Assembly: GCA_963776205.1 (NCBI GenBank) | Contig: CAVZLR010000007.1 | Location: 1-64,000, forward strand | From: UBA4459 sp963776205 | Lineage (GTDB): Bacteria; Bacteroidota; Bacteroidia; Bacteroidales; F082 | Reading direction: 5' to 3' | Length of the DNA stretch: 64,000 nt | In this document: in pieces, positions 33,807-42,978 of the stretch | Position numbering within the stretch: position 1 is the stretch's first letter | Layout: every line of letters begins with the position of its first letter | Program-made: the position numbers and the translations under genes | Notes under the pieces: generated by a model | Database searches by the model: none | Seen by the model: only the letters and a program-made list of their open reading frames with translations | What the model was told of the DNA's origin: nothing

Positions 33807-35507
33807 ATGAAAAATAAATATTTACTATTGATAATTTCCCTGTTCTTTTCCAGCTTGATCGTTTTAGGACAGGCGCCACAAAAAATTGATTTTCAAGCCA
33901 TGGCCCGTGATGGATCAGGTAATCCATTATTAATGCAAACCATTGGCGTTCGCATTTCTGTATATGAAGGAGGTTCAAATGTGTATGCAGAACGGCATAC
34001 ACCTCAAACCGATGATTATGGTTTATTCTCCCTTCAAATTGGTGATGGAACACCCTTAAGCGGTAATTTTAACAGCATTGACTGGAGCCTTGGAAATCAT
34101 TCTGTAAAAGTTGAAGTGGATCCAAATGGAGGGTATGTTTACCTGAATATGGGGACCAGCCAGCTGACCAGCACCCCTTACGCCCTGTATGGTGAAGATG
34201 AGGATGCCGACCCGGATAACGAATTACAAACGCTTTCTATAGTTGGCAGTGACCTTACCATTAGTGATGGGAATACAGTTACTCTACCAGGTGGCGGAGG
34301 ATCTTCTCTCTGGACACAGAATGGAGATGATATCTATTACGATGCAGGCAAAGTGGGGATCGGTATCAACGCACCGGAAAAGGAATTTCATTTATTTAAT
34401 GGAGCTGGTGGCGGCGGTGGCACTTATTCATCTCTTGTAGATGCTATTATTGAAGATGATACATATGCGTATCTTGAATTTAATGGCACTGGCTGGGCTG
34501 GCATAACATTTAATGACCAAAACGAAAGCATTTATGCTGGTTTCTTATATAATTATTATAACGAACGCATTTCGATAAGAAGTGGAGGGACAGACAACTG
34601 TTTGGTTGTTGATGCTGATGGTAATGTTGGAATTGCAGAATATGATCCTTTAGCTAAGCTTCACGTATATGAAGAAGAAGGTGATGGAGTTTCAGGTACT
34701 GAATTGGGAATATCATTTTATCCTAGTGATAATCATGCCCCTGCTGCATTTGCATCTTCTTTGAATAGTAACACAGGTCGGGCTTACGGCCTGATAGGTC
34801 TAGCTAATCAACCCGGTGGCGTTAACGTTGGTGTTTTAGGAGATTCTGAAGGGGGGGTCAGCTCATTTGGAGTTGCAGGGGCGGCCTATGGAGGAACCAC
34901 ATATAACATAGGTGTATATGGAGCTGACGGGTCATCAGCCTCATCAAATTATGCCGGTTATTTCTATGGAGATGTGTATGTTTCAGGAACACTATCTAAA
35001 GGTGGAGGTTCCTTTAAAATAGATCATCCCCAGGACCCTGCCAATAAATTCCTCGTACATAGTTTTGTTGAAAGCCCTGATATGATGAATATTTATAACG
35101 GAAATGTAATTACTGATGCGCAAGGAATGGCTATTGTAGAATTACCTGAATATTTTGATGCCCTGAACATTGAATTCAGGTATCAGTTAACGGTGATTGG
35201 TGAGTTCGCACAGGCGATTGTTAAAGAAGAAATTTCAGGAAATCAATTTACCATCCAGACTGATAAACCCAATGTTAAAGTCAGCTGGCAGGTAACGGGT
35301 GTAAGAAATGATGCCTGGGCACAGGAAAATAGAATCGAAGTAGAGGTTGAAAAACCGGCACACGAGAAAGGATTGTATTTGCATCCTGAACTTTTCGGCA
35401 AATCAGCTGATATGGGTATGAAGGTTACAGGAACTTCTAATAAAAAAGTACAAACACAAAGCCCTCCAAAACTTGAAGACAATACGCCTTCAAGTTCAGG
35501 TCAGTAA
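33807..35507 (+). CDS. Large secreted protein with tail-fibre/collagen-like repeats
   Basis: Protein of 566 residues. The signal peptide is MKNKYLLLIISLFFSSLIVLGQ. It starts with QKIDFQAMARDGSGNPL and ISVYEGGSNVYAERHTPQTD, the N-terminal domain of a common Bacteroidota exported family. The linker DPDNELQTLSIVGSDLTISD is followed by GKVGIGINAPEKEFHLF and GNVGIAEYDPLAKLHVYEEE, the VGIG-x-P-x-LHV repeats. A glycine-rich region comes next, then a C-terminal beta domain (NKFLVHSFVESPDMMNIYNG). No T9SS sorting domain is visible. It is probably exported with the neighbour at 33276, perhaps as a surface fibre; this is an inference. Confidence 0.85.
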   Translation: MKNKYLLLIISLFFSSLIVLGQAPQKIDFQAMARDGSGNPLLMQTIGVRISVYEGGSNVYAERHTPQTDDYGLFSLQIGDGTPLSGNFNSIDWSLGNHSVKVEVDPNGGYVYLNMGTSQLTSTPYALYGEDEDADPDNELQTLSIVGSDLTISDGNTVTLPGGGGSSLWTQNGDDIYYDAGKVGIGINAPEKEFHLFNGAGGGGGTYSSLVDAIIEDDTYAYLEFNGTGWAGITFNDQNESIYAGFLYNYYNERISIRSGGTDNCLVVDADGNVGIAEYDPLAKLHVYEEEGDGVSGTELGISFYPSDNHAPAAFASSLNSNTGRAYGLIGLANQPGGVNVGVLGDSEGGVSSFGVAGAAYGGTTYNIGVYGADGSSASSNYAGYFYGDVYVSGTLSKGGGSFKIDHPQDPANKFLVHSFVESPDMMNIYNGNVITDAQGMAIVELPEYFDALNIEFRYQLTVIGEFAQAIVKEEISGNQFTIQTDKPNVKVSWQVTGVRNDAWAQENRIEVEVEKPAHEKGLYLHPELFGKSADMGMKVTGTSNKKVQTQSPPKLEDNTPSSSGQ

Positions 35508-35529
35508 TAGATATAACAAAGTATATTTT

Positions 35530-35567
35530 AAAGGGTAGGGCTTACGCCTTACCCTTTTTGCTTTTTT
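35530..35567 (+). terminator. Rho-independent terminator
   Basis: AAGGGTAGGGC, loop TTAC, GCCTTACCCTT forms an 11-bp stem with one G-U pair and is followed by TTTGCTTTTTT. It ends the 33276-35507 transcript. The stem also lies 20 bp past the stop of the convergent rfaE2 gene, so it may serve both strands. Confidence 0.85.
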
Positions 35568-35585
35568 GAGAGCACCATAAAAAGG

Positions 35586-36080
35586 CTAATATTTCTTTCT
35601 GATTTTCTCTTCAATGGCAGATGTGGCATAGCCTTCCAGGTAATCAATCGTTACAATTTCACCTCCTTTGGCTTTTACAATATCAAAACCCACAATGTCT
35701 TCAGCTTTGTAATCGCTACCTTTTACCAGTACATCCGGTTGTACCTGTTGGATCAGTTCGTAAGGCGTATCTTCATTAAATAGCACAACTGCGCTTACAA
35801 ATTGAAGTGAGGCAATGATGGTGGACCGGCTGTTTTCATCGGTAATAGGTCGTGTTGCGCCTTTTAACCTGCGTACCGAACCATCTGTATTTACTCCGAT
35901 GATTAAAATGTCGCCTAAGTCCTTTGCTTTGGCCAGGTAATCGATATGGCCAAGATGCAGCAGGTCGAAACAACCATTGGTAAATACAATTTTCTGGCCT
36001 TTAAACCGCCAGATGGCCAACTGGTTTTCAAGTTTTTCGCGATCAAATATTTTCGCTTGTACACGTTCGAGATTATTCAT
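35586..36080 (-). CDS. rfaE2: D-glycero-beta-D-manno-heptose 1-phosphate adenylyltransferase
   Basis: Nucleotidyltransferase of about 164 residues that makes ADP-heptose for the lipopolysaccharide inner core. Motifs: VFTNGCFDLLHLGHIDYLA with the HxGH ATP site near residue 40, LIIGVNTDGSVRRLKG, and SRSTIIASLQFV, which carries the second nucleotide motif. It corresponds to the C-terminal half of E. coli HldE as a separate gene. The start is set at MNNLERVQ (36080), overlapping the YbhN-like gene by 8 bp; an upstream in-frame start at 36113 would add residues from inside that gene. The kinase partner (rfaE1) is not in the window. Confidence 0.95.
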   Translation of the reverse strand: MNNLERVQAKIFDREKLENQLAIWRFKGQKIVFTNGCFDLLHLGHIDYLAKAKDLGDILIIGVNTDGSVRRLKGATRPITDENSRSTIIASLQFVSAVVLFNEDTPYELIQQVQPDVLVKGSDYKAEDIVGFDIVKAKGGEIVTIDYLEGYATSAIEEKIRKKY

Positions 36081-37092
36081 TGAGTGGTTTTTGTTTTTTT
36101 GAATATAGGCCAATTAAAAAATAGGATGCGGCTCCGGCAAGTATATTCAACAGGGTTTGTCCGGCATGTGAGATGGTAGCAAACGACATGGCTGCATTGG
36201 CTTCAACCTGGTATAATTCTGTTAAAGTAACTTTTACAATATAATGATAAGCTCCAATTCCTCCGGGCACCGGTGCCACAATTCCCAAACTGCCGATGGC
36301 CAACACAGTCAATCCATCGATAAATGTCAGCTGGCTGGTTTCCGGCAACATAAAAAACGGCAAATAGACCATCAGTGCATAAAAAAGCCAGATGAAAAAT
36401 GTGTAAGCCAGGAACAATCCCTTTTGTGGCATCCTTTTAATGGTTTTGATCCCTGTCCATAGTCCATCTAAAAAACGTCTTACGGGATCATATAATTTGT
36501 GGGATTTGATTTTTTCACGAAATAACCAAACAACGTATACCAGCGCAGCTAATACCAACAATATGACGCCCACAAATACCATGATGCTGAATATATTCGT
36601 AAAAAGTGATTCGAAAAATGAACCAAAGTTGCGCTGCATGAAATCACCCAATAAATCCAATTGGAAAATAGTAACTAAAAAAATCAGCAAGGCCAGTACC
36701 GCAAGATCAAACATTCTTTCAGATATCACCGTGCCAAATAAGGTATTAAAAGGTATTTTTTCTTTTTTGGAAAGCATCCCGCAACGGGCAAATTCACCCA
36801 TGCGAGGAACGGCAGTATTGGCCAGGTAACCGATCATAACCGCAAAAAAAGTGGATGACAAACGGGTTTTGTAGCCCAGGGTGTTGATAAGCAGGTTCCA
36901 GCGCAATGCCCTGAAAACATGCGATACCAAAGCAAAAAACAAGGCAATGAACAACCATCCGTAAGTGGCTTGTAGAATATCTTTCCAGATGGCCGATAAA
37001 TCCAGGTTGCGTACACTTAACCACAGCAGCAACACGCCAATGCCTAAAAAGAAAAGGTACTCAATAACAGAAATGATTCTTTTCCTGAGCAT
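36073..37092 (-). CDS. YbhN/LPG-synthase-transmembrane-type protein
   Basis: Integral membrane protein of 339 residues with about eight hydrophobic segments (IEYLFFLGIGVLLLWLSVRN, WLFIALFFALVSHVFRALRW, FAVMIGYLANTAVPRMGEFA and others). PRMGEFARCGMLSKKE and APVPGGIGAYHYIVKVT are the conserved motifs of the family, formerly UPF0104, related to the membrane part of lysylphosphatidylglycerol synthase. Proteins of this group act as lipid flippases or in envelope synthesis. The soluble aminoacyl-transferase domain is absent, so no lysyl transfer is expected. It lies between panD and rfaE2 on the same strand. Confidence 0.9.
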   Translation of the reverse strand: MLRKRIISVIEYLFFLGIGVLLLWLSVRNLDLSAIWKDILQATYGWLFIALFFALVSHVFRALRWNLLINTLGYKTRLSSTFFAVMIGYLANTAVPRMGEFARCGMLSKKEKIPFNTLFGTVISERMFDLAVLALLIFLVTIFQLDLLGDFMQRNFGSFFESLFTNIFSIMVFVGVILLVLAALVYVVWLFREKIKSHKLYDPVRRFLDGLWTGIKTIKRMPQKGLFLAYTFFIWLFYALMVYLPFFMLPETSQLTFIDGLTVLAIGSLGIVAPVPGGIGAYHYIVKVTLTELYQVEANAAMSFATISHAGQTLLNILAGAASYFLIGLYSKKQKPLNE

Positions 37093-37104
37093 TCGTTGCT
37101 GTTC

Positions 37105-37452
37105 TTACGTTAAGCTGTTGTTCTCGTCAGGAAAAATGATGGTGGGTTTAAAGGTTTTCGCCTTCTCAAAATCCATACTGGCATAGGAAACAATGATGAT
37201 ATAATCGCCAACAGCTACCTTGCGGGCAGCAGCACCATTCAGTGAAATGATACCCGAGGCCCTTTTACCTTTTATCACGTATGTATCTAGTCGTTCACCA
37301 TTGGTAATATTATAAATACTTACCCTTTCGTTCTCAATTAAGTTGGCTGCTTCCATCAAATTTTCATCAATGGCAATGCTTCCGATATAGTTTAAATCGG
37401 CTTCAGTAATTTTAGCTTTATGGATCTTCGATTTTAATACTTCTATGTTCAT
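37105..37452 (-). CDS. panD: Aspartate 1-decarboxylase
   Basis: Pyruvoyl-dependent enzyme of 115 residues that makes beta-alanine from L-aspartate for pantothenate and coenzyme A. The N-terminus MNIEVLKSKIHKAKITEADL is typical. The self-cleavage site is YIGSIAID near residue 24, with the Ser that becomes the pyruvoyl group. NGERLDTYVIKG and LNGAAARKVAVGDYIIIVSY follow. The proenzyme is cut between Gly and Ser. It lies 28 bp downstream of panC, forming a beta-alanine/pantothenate pair. Confidence 0.97.
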   Translation of the reverse strand: MNIEVLKSKIHKAKITEADLNYIGSIAIDENLMEAANLIENERVSIYNITNGERLDTYVIKGKRASGIISLNGAAARKVAVGDYIIIVSYASMDFEKAKTFKPTIIFPDENNSLT

Positions 37453-37480
37453 GATCCTTACATATTGGAAGGCAAAATTA

Positions 37481-38323
37481 TTAAATAAATCTAATATTGT
37501 CTATTAATCTTACTTTGCCCAGGTAAACCGCAATGAAACCCATGGTGCCTTTTCCAGGATTCCAGCTTTGTACCGGCTGCAAATACATATCATCTGCAAT
37601 TTCGAAATAGTCAAGTTTGAATGCGCTTTTTTTGTCGAATTCACCCGCTACCCATTTTTTTAATTCAACAGGGTTTAACGCTGGTGTTTTGGATTTTGCC
37701 GCCTGCAGCGTTTGAAAAATAAAAGGAGCTAATTTTCTTTCCTCTTTAGTTAAGCGTTCATTCCTGGAACTCATCGCCAGGCCATCCGCTTCCCTGACGA
37801 TCGGGCAGGGGATGATCTCTACAGGCTGTTTTGTTTGTTTTACCAGTTGCTGAATAATGGCCAGTTGCTGAAAATCTTTCTCTCCAAAATAGGCCTTGTC
37901 CGGATTTACAATATCAAACAGTTTTCGAACCACGATGGCCACCCCGTTAAAGTGTCCTTTCCTGCTGGCACCTTCCATCACCCTTTCCAGTGGGCCAAAA
38001 TTGTAGTTTTGGTTTTCTTCTTCAGGATACATTTCTTCTACTTCCGGGGCAAACAGCACATCGCAGCCCACCCCTTCCAGCAGTTGCATGTCTTTGTCCA
38101 GGTCGCGGGGGTATTTTTTCAGATCTTCCGGGTTATCGAATTGCTTGGGGTTTACAAACACACTGACCACCAAAAAGTCATTTTCACTTTTAGCCCTTCG
38201 CATCAATTCCAAATGTCCGTCATGCAGGGCGCCCATAGTAGGTACAAAACCTACGCTCTTGCCACTAGCTTTTTGATTATTATTAAAAGCCGTTGTTTCG
38301 TTTATGGATTTAAATACCTTCAT
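37481..38323 (-). CDS. panC: Pantothenate synthetase
   Basis: ATP-dependent ligase of 280 residues that joins pantoate and beta-alanine. Motifs: VGFVPTMGALHDGHLELMRR with the HxGH-type ATP site, VVSVFVNPKQFDNPEDLKKY, AYFGEKDFQQLAIIQQLV and GLAMSSRNERLTKEE with the KMSKS-like loop. The length and all motifs are standard. It is first in the panC-panD-YbhN-rfaE2 run on the minus strand, with intervals of 12 to 28 bp or a short overlap, so the four are likely co-transcribed. Confidence 0.97.
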   Translation of the reverse strand: MKVFKSINETTAFNNNQKASGKSVGFVPTMGALHDGHLELMRRAKSENDFLVVSVFVNPKQFDNPEDLKKYPRDLDKDMQLLEGVGCDVLFAPEVEEMYPEEENQNYNFGPLERVMEGASRKGHFNGVAIVVRKLFDIVNPDKAYFGEKDFQQLAIIQQLVKQTKQPVEIIPCPIVREADGLAMSSRNERLTKEERKLAPFIFQTLQAAKSKTPALNPVELKKWVAGEFDKKSAFKLDYFEIADDMYLQPVQSWNPGKGTMGFIAVYLGKVRLIDNIRFI

Positions 38324-38391
38324 CTATACAAAGTTACGATCAATTGATGGCTACATCAAAATTAAATTCAGAGAAATACAATGGATTTCAG

Positions 38392-38901
38392 TTATTGGAT
38401 AATCTTCCAGAGATCTTCTTCCAGGGTTTCAACCGGAGTTTCAATGATTCTTCCAACTTCTTTTCCTTTGTTGTAAATGATAAAAGTCGGAACAAGCTCG
38501 ATTTGCAGATCTTCGATTTGTACTTCCTCTGTTTGTTTTTGCCTGTTCACAGCAATAATTTTTAATTGGCTGTCATCATATCCGGCCTGGTCCAGTATTT
38601 TATTAAAATGCGGAACCTGTTGCTCACTATCGGAACACCACGAACCAAAAACGATGGTGATATCGAACTCATTTATATTGTTGCCAATCAATTTGACCAG
38701 GCTGTCATTTACTGCGTAGTCTTTGTACTCGAGCGCATAATATTCCCCAAATTCCCCTGATTCCAGTCCTGTACGATCGCAATAATCGATTAGCACTTCC
38801 TGGTCGAGTGTTGTATCATTTACCATCTTATTCATGGTTTGGGCGTATGTAGTTGATATGAATAGTAATAAAGCAATTATGATAAATGCATGTGTTTTCA
38901 T
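38392..38901 (-). CDS. Periplasmic thioredoxin-fold protein lacking a CxxC pair
   Basis: Protein of 169 residues with a signal peptide (MKTHAFIIIALLLFISTTYAQ) and a thioredoxin fold: DITIVFGSWCSDSEQQVPHF, LKIIAVNRQK and LVPTFIIYNKGKEVGRI. The usual WCxxC reads WCSDS, so only the first Cys is present. This rules out a normal dithiol reductase cycle and suggests a monothiol or structural role. Related Bacteroidota proteins with this W-C-x-D motif exist, so the missing Cys is probably genuine. The tRNA-Thr gene lies 30 bp upstream on the same strand. Confidence 0.82.
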   Translation of the reverse strand: MKTHAFIIIALLLFISTTYAQTMNKMVNDTTLDQEVLIDYCDRTGLESGEFGEYYALEYKDYAVNDSLVKLIGNNINEFDITIVFGSWCSDSEQQVPHFNKILDQAGYDDSQLKIIAVNRQKQTEEVQIEDLQIELVPTFIIYNKGKEVGRIIETPVETLEEDLWKIIQ

Positions 38902-38930
38902 GATATTTGTATAAGCTGGTTAAATGATGG

Positions 38931-39003
38931 AGCCTCCCATGGGACTCGAACCCACGACCTGCTCATTACGAGTGAGCTGCTCTACCAGCTGAGCTAAGGA
39001 GGC
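38931..39003 (-). tRNA. tRNA-Thr (anticodon CGU)
   Basis: The minus strand folds into a complete cloverleaf of 73 nt: acceptor GCCTCCT with GGGAGGC, D arm GCTC-AGCTGGTA-GAGC, anticodon stem GCTCA/TGAGC with loop CTCGTAA, and T arm GTGGG-TTCGAGT-CCCAT. The anticodon CGT in the gene reads threonine codon ACG. The CCA end is not encoded directly after the discriminator base. A -7 box is present upstream. Confidence 0.96.
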
Positions 39004-39030
39004 TTGCAAAACTTATGCAGCGATGAGCGG

Positions 39031-39038
39031 CAAATATA
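39031..39038 (-). promoter_or_regulatory. -7 box of the tRNA-Thr promoter
   Basis: TATATTTG on the minus strand matches TAnnTTTG exactly and lies 28 bp before the mature tRNA 5' end, a plausible distance for a short precursor leader. Confidence 0.5.
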
Positions 39039-39148
39039 AATGTTTTACAAAAATCCGAGACCGGAATGATAAGTTTATTTGTGATGGTCTAGCGTATTAA
39101 AAACTATTTTAGCATCCGATTTATCAATTATTTAAAATTTCATTTTTT

Positions 39149-39640
39149 ATGGACAATGTTTTTGTAAAAACACTTATCGACTGGTTACATATTATGGCTA
39201 CAATAACCTGGATTGGAGGCATGTTTACCAACTTTGTGATATTAAGACCTGCCATGGGTAAAGCACTTTCGCCGCCAGAAGCAGGAAAACTGATGGGCGT
39301 ACTCATGAAACGCTTCCGGATTGTAGTGTATATTTCAATCGTAGTATTGGGTGTAACAGGCATCCCGTTGAAGATTATCAACGAAAATTATATCAGCATC
39401 ATCAATTTTGAGAATAGCTGGGAGATCATTTCATTTATCAAACACCTGTGTTATGGCATCATGGTGTTGCTGGCGGTGTATTCATTTGAGATCCTGTCGC
39501 CCAAAATGATGAAAGTGGCAGCCAAAGGGCCTTCGCCCCAATTGCAGCAATTACAAAAGAAACAGGCTGCCTTTGGCGGACTGGCTTTTTTAACGGCCAT
39601 TGTTATTTTGGTTTTATCCTCGTTGATGCGATATATTTAG
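39149..39640 (+). CDS. Four-helix membrane protein (CopD/DUF-type)
   Basis: Integral membrane protein of 163 residues with four hydrophobic segments: LIDWLHIMATITWIGGMFTN, FRIVVYISIVVLGVTGIPLK, HLCYGIMVLLAVYSFEI and GGLAFLTAIVILVLSSL. The first helix reads WLHIMATITWIGGMF, close to the CopD-like motif HixaaxxWxGG with a conserved His that can hold a metal or haem. Function is unproven. It is alone on the plus strand between the tRNA and the convergent repeat protein. Confidence 0.72.
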   Translation: MDNVFVKTLIDWLHIMATITWIGGMFTNFVILRPAMGKALSPPEAGKLMGVLMKRFRIVVYISIVVLGVTGIPLKIINENYISIINFENSWEIISFIKHLCYGIMVLLAVYSFEILSPKMMKVAAKGPSPQLQQLQKKQAAFGGLAFLTAIVILVLSSLMRYI

Positions 39641-39685
39641 GTTGCATTGTGTTAGGTGGAGCTGAGAAAGGCTTGAAAGTGATTG

Positions 39686-41069
39686 TTACTTAGCTTTTAC
39701 CAGTTTTCCTGATCCCTGCTGATTTCCTGCCAGTAGCTTGTAGTAATACAGTCCCTCAGGCTGATCTTCTGCATCCCATTGCAGTTTTTGATGACCTTGG
39801 CTTTGATCTTCTAAGCACTGATAGACAAATTGACCGAGCTGGTTAAAGACGATGAGCTGTACTGATGAAGGTTGTTTTAGATAGTATTGATGGTGGTTGA
39901 AATTGTGAATGGGTTGGGGTGAGTTTTAAGATTTCCGAAAAGGCTAATTTCGTACACAGAATTCAAGCAGGCTTCCTCAACTGCTACCTGGCTTTCACAA
40001 CCCTCGGCATTGTCATGAATTTCAATGGTTCCGTTTGGACTAGCGAGATAATCGCAAATACTATGCACTTCACAGGCAGACAATGAATCGTTCCCAACAA
40101 TAAATAAGTTTACGATTGATGCTTCATCTATATTATCTAAACCTGTTAAACTTTTCAGCGCATCGTTTCCCAGGAAGTGTCCATTTCCAAATTCCCCGCC
40201 AATTGTTAAAGTTCCCTGAATAGAATTCACATTGCTCAATCCTGATAAACTTGTCAGGGCATTATTGCCCCAAATTGTAAGATCTCCCGCGATGGTAGTC
40301 AAACTCTCCAGACCTGTCAGGCTTTCCAGTGCGTTGCTATAAATAGAAAGTTCACCCCCGATTGAGGTCACATTGTCCAGACCCGTCATACTTATCAGGG
40401 CAGCGTTACCACATACCGTAAGATTTCCCAATATGGAAGTCAAACCCTCCAGGCCTGTCAGGCTGGTTAAGGAAGTATTACGACTGCCAGCAGCATCCAA
40501 TCCAGGAAGATAAACAATACCAATCCTCAAGCTTCCCCCGATGTAAGTCACATTATCCAGACCTGCCAAACTTATAAGGACATCGTTATTTTCAACAGTA
40601 AGGTCTCCCCCAATGGAAGTTAAATTGCCCAGCCCAGTCAGGCTTGTCAGGTCATTGTTCCATTCGATATGAAAGGTTCCGCCTATGGAAATCAGATTGT
40701 CCAACCCTGCCATACTTGTAAGGCCAGGATTGGCGTTCCAAGCTCCGCTTTGTATCAATAGGTCTCCGCCGATGGACATCACATTGTCCAGCCCTGTTAA
40801 ACTTATCAAGTTTGGATTGTTATAATTTGGATGACCAATCGTTAGGGTCCCCCAATGGAAGTCAAAACGTTTAAGCCAGAGAAATTACTAATACTATATC
40901 CAGAAATTCAAACATCTCCTTCTATCTCTGTACAATTGGGATAGTTGGTTTGAAAATTATCAATTTCTGCTTGGGTTGTAAATGTGATGCCTTCGGGTAA
41001 GCAAGATTGGGCTGATAGAGTAGTTTGAATAAATAAAGATAGCACGATTAATAGGGTAAAAGTTCTCAT
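39686..41069 (-). CDS. T9SS-secreted protein with ~24-residue leucine-rich-type repeats, two frameshifts
   Basis: Secreted repeat protein of about 460 residues. The start is MRTFTLLIVLSLFIQTTLSA (41069), a signal peptide. The N-terminal part (PEGITFTTQAEIDNFQTNYP) is followed by about ten repeats of the form LTSLTGLDNVTSIGGDLTI, resembling receptor-L/leucine-rich solenoids. A Cys-containing cap reads NDSLSACEVHSICDYLASP. A one-base shift near 40860 separates the signal part from the repeats. Another near 39885 separates HPNPFTISTTI from YYLKQPSSVQLIVFNQLGQF and the rest of the T9SS type A sorting domain, which ends at 39686 in KLVKAK. Surface ligand binding is likely, but the ligand is unknown. 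Confidence 0.83.
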
Positions 41070-41257
41070 GATAGTAGCGTTAGTTTCCTGAATAATAAGC
41101 ATATATCAATCGGAGTCGTGTTAATTATATGTTAAAAGAATAGTTTAAGGATGAAAAGTTATTCTTTTCGACCTGAAAAAATGAACCTTATAGCATTAGT
41201 TCTTGGTTATTAGGGGCTCATCACTACAGCCATTCCAGAAAACAGAAGCTAAGACTT

Positions 41258-42703
41258 TCAATAAGCTATCACAACAGCAATGATTAGAAATATCGCGGCA
41301 ATAAGCGTCAGGATTAGAAACAGTGGCCATACAAATTTGAACCACTTTTCAAAGGGTACGATGGCAATACCCAAAATGGCCATTAATACACCATTGGTAG
41401 GTATGATCATATTCGAAAATCCATCACCCGATGTAAAAGCCAACACAGCTGTTTGCCTGGTAATACCCAGCAAGTCGGCCAAAGGAACCATTAACGGCAT
41501 GGAAACCATGGCCTGTCCTGAGGCCGAAGGAATGAAGAAGTTTAACAATGCCTGGAAAAAATACATACCTTCAACAGCCATCATTTTTGGCATTTGCTGA
41601 AGCGTGCTTGCAGCATGAAACAGTATTGTATCAATGATCTGACCTTCCTGCATCACTACCTGTATGCCTCGTGCAAATCCAACGATTAAAGCCGGGATAA
41701 TCATTATTTCAAGGCCTTTTACAAATGCTTTCATGGCTTCGTTGCCCGACATGTCGCTGATGAGTATGGTAATGAGTCCAACCATAAAGAATCCGCCGGT
41801 CATTTCAATCAGTCCCCAACCCATTGTTTGCACTGCATATAAAATAAGACCAAAAAGTACCAGTGCTACTAGGGCAATCCAAAAATGACGTTTTGTGAAT
41901 GGGGTATCGACCAGTTCAGCATCTTCATCTAGTATAAATTCATCGTCCGGCATGATAGATTTTTTACGGTCTTTTTTCACCTTTTTACCATACCACATTA
42001 AAAAAACAAATCCGATGATAAAACAAATAACGAACATGACAATTCTGAGCACGATCCCACTGCCAATGGGTACTTCGGCAATTTGCTGCGCAATTTGAAC
42101 GGTAAATGGATTTGTAATGGCTGTTGACCAGCCAATTCCTTCAGGAATTAACAATATGGATACGCCAAACATGCGGTCGTATCCCATCTCCTTTGAGAGC
42201 ATCAACAGTATGGGAATCAGCGGTATAAATTCGGCTCCCATCCCTAAAAAAGTACCTGCCAGTGCGAATGCGGCAAACAGGATAAAGGTTAAAAACATAG
42301 GGGAGTTTCTAAATTTCTTTAACATAGCGTTTACGAAAACATTAATAGTACCCGTATGTTGGATCAGGTTAAATACAGCACCGATAATAAAAACAAAAAA
42401 AATCAGCGATGCAGCCTGGTTCATCCCTTTGGGAATGGAAGAAAAAAGACCAAGCAGGCTGGTGGGGCTCGCCGCTCCTTCCACTTCTTCCCCGAGAATG
42501 AGACCTTTTACAGAAAAGTGTTTCGGAATTTCTTTATATGTTCCGGGAACTACAACTGTTCGCTGAACATTATCTATGGTTTCCGTTTTTCGTTCGAAAG
42601 TTCCTGATGGAACAATGTAAGTTAAAACGCTGCAGAAAAGAATGATAATTGACAGGAAAATAAAAACGTGAGGAATGCTGATTTTAGCAAGAACCTTTTT
42701 CAT
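41258..42703 (-). CDS. YfcC-family membrane carrier
   Basis: Membrane protein of 481 residues with about twelve hydrophobic segments, of the YfcC/ArcD-like C4-dicarboxylate or amino-acid carrier group in the ion transporter superfamily. Marker segments: KISIPHVFIFLSIIILFCSV and LTYIVPSGTFER near the N-terminus, LFSSIPKGMNQAASLIFFVF, AFALAGTFLGMGAEFIPLIP, and FFIPSASGQAMVSMPLMVPL with the family Ser-Gly-Gln loop. A charged cytoplasmic loop near residue 245 holds DEDAELVDTPFTKRHFW. The substrate is uncertain. It is preceded by a small hypothetical frame and transcribed away from the PD40 lipoprotein. Confidence 0.9.
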   Translation of the reverse strand: MKKVLAKISIPHVFIFLSIIILFCSVLTYIVPSGTFERKTETIDNVQRTVVVPGTYKEIPKHFSVKGLILGEEVEGAASPTSLLGLFSSIPKGMNQAASLIFFVFIIGAVFNLIQHTGTINVFVNAMLKKFRNSPMFLTFILFAAFALAGTFLGMGAEFIPLIPILLMLSKEMGYDRMFGVSILLIPEGIGWSTAITNPFTVQIAQQIAEVPIGSGIVLRIVMFVICFIIGFVFLMWYGKKVKKDRKKSIMPDDEFILDEDAELVDTPFTKRHFWIALVALVLFGLILYAVQTMGWGLIEMTGGFFMVGLITILISDMSGNEAMKAFVKGLEIMIIPALIVGFARGIQVVMQEGQIIDTILFHAASTLQQMPKMMAVEGMYFFQALLNFFIPSASGQAMVSMPLMVPLADLLGITRQTAVLAFTSGDGFSNMIIPTNGVLMAILGIAIVPFEKWFKFVWPLFLILTLIAAIFLIIAVVIAY

Positions 42704-42769
42704 ATAGTGTGTGTGTTTGTTGGTCGCTAAAAGTAGTTTAATGATCTGATTTATTGAGATTTGAATTTG

Positions 42770-42961
42770 TTAAGGTTTTGTTAAAGATTTATTGATGATC
42801 AATTTCCAACTGGCAGATGCTCTTCCATCATATTTATTTGGACCAATTACCGTTACTTTTTGTTTTTTGTAATAACCCATAAATTTTACGGTGTTTAATT
42901 GCTTTTCCGGCATAAATTTTGTGCTTTTTAAACGTTTATTTAAAGCCCTGGAATGCTTCAT
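42770..42961 (-). CDS. Possible small basic protein
   Basis: Frame of 63 residues starting MKHSRALNKRLKSTKFM, rich in Lys, with ordinary codon use for this genome and a coherent second half (KKQKVTVIGPNKYDGRAS). It fills most of the gap between the YfcC-type gene and the PD40 lipoprotein, on the same strand as the former. No family was recognised and no promoter is visible, so it may not be a gene. Confidence 0.4.
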   Translation of the reverse strand: MKHSRALNKRLKSTKFMPEKQLNTVKFMGYYKKQKVTVIGPNKYDGRASASWKLIINKSLTKP

Positions 42962-42978
42962 TTTAAAACCATATTCAA

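Noticed and set aside
39900..40860. Regularly spaced repeated DNA resembling a CRISPR-like or tandem array
   Set aside because: The repeats have a period of about 69-75 bp, keep one reading frame and encode the solenoid repeats of a secreted protein. There are no unique spacers and no cas genes.
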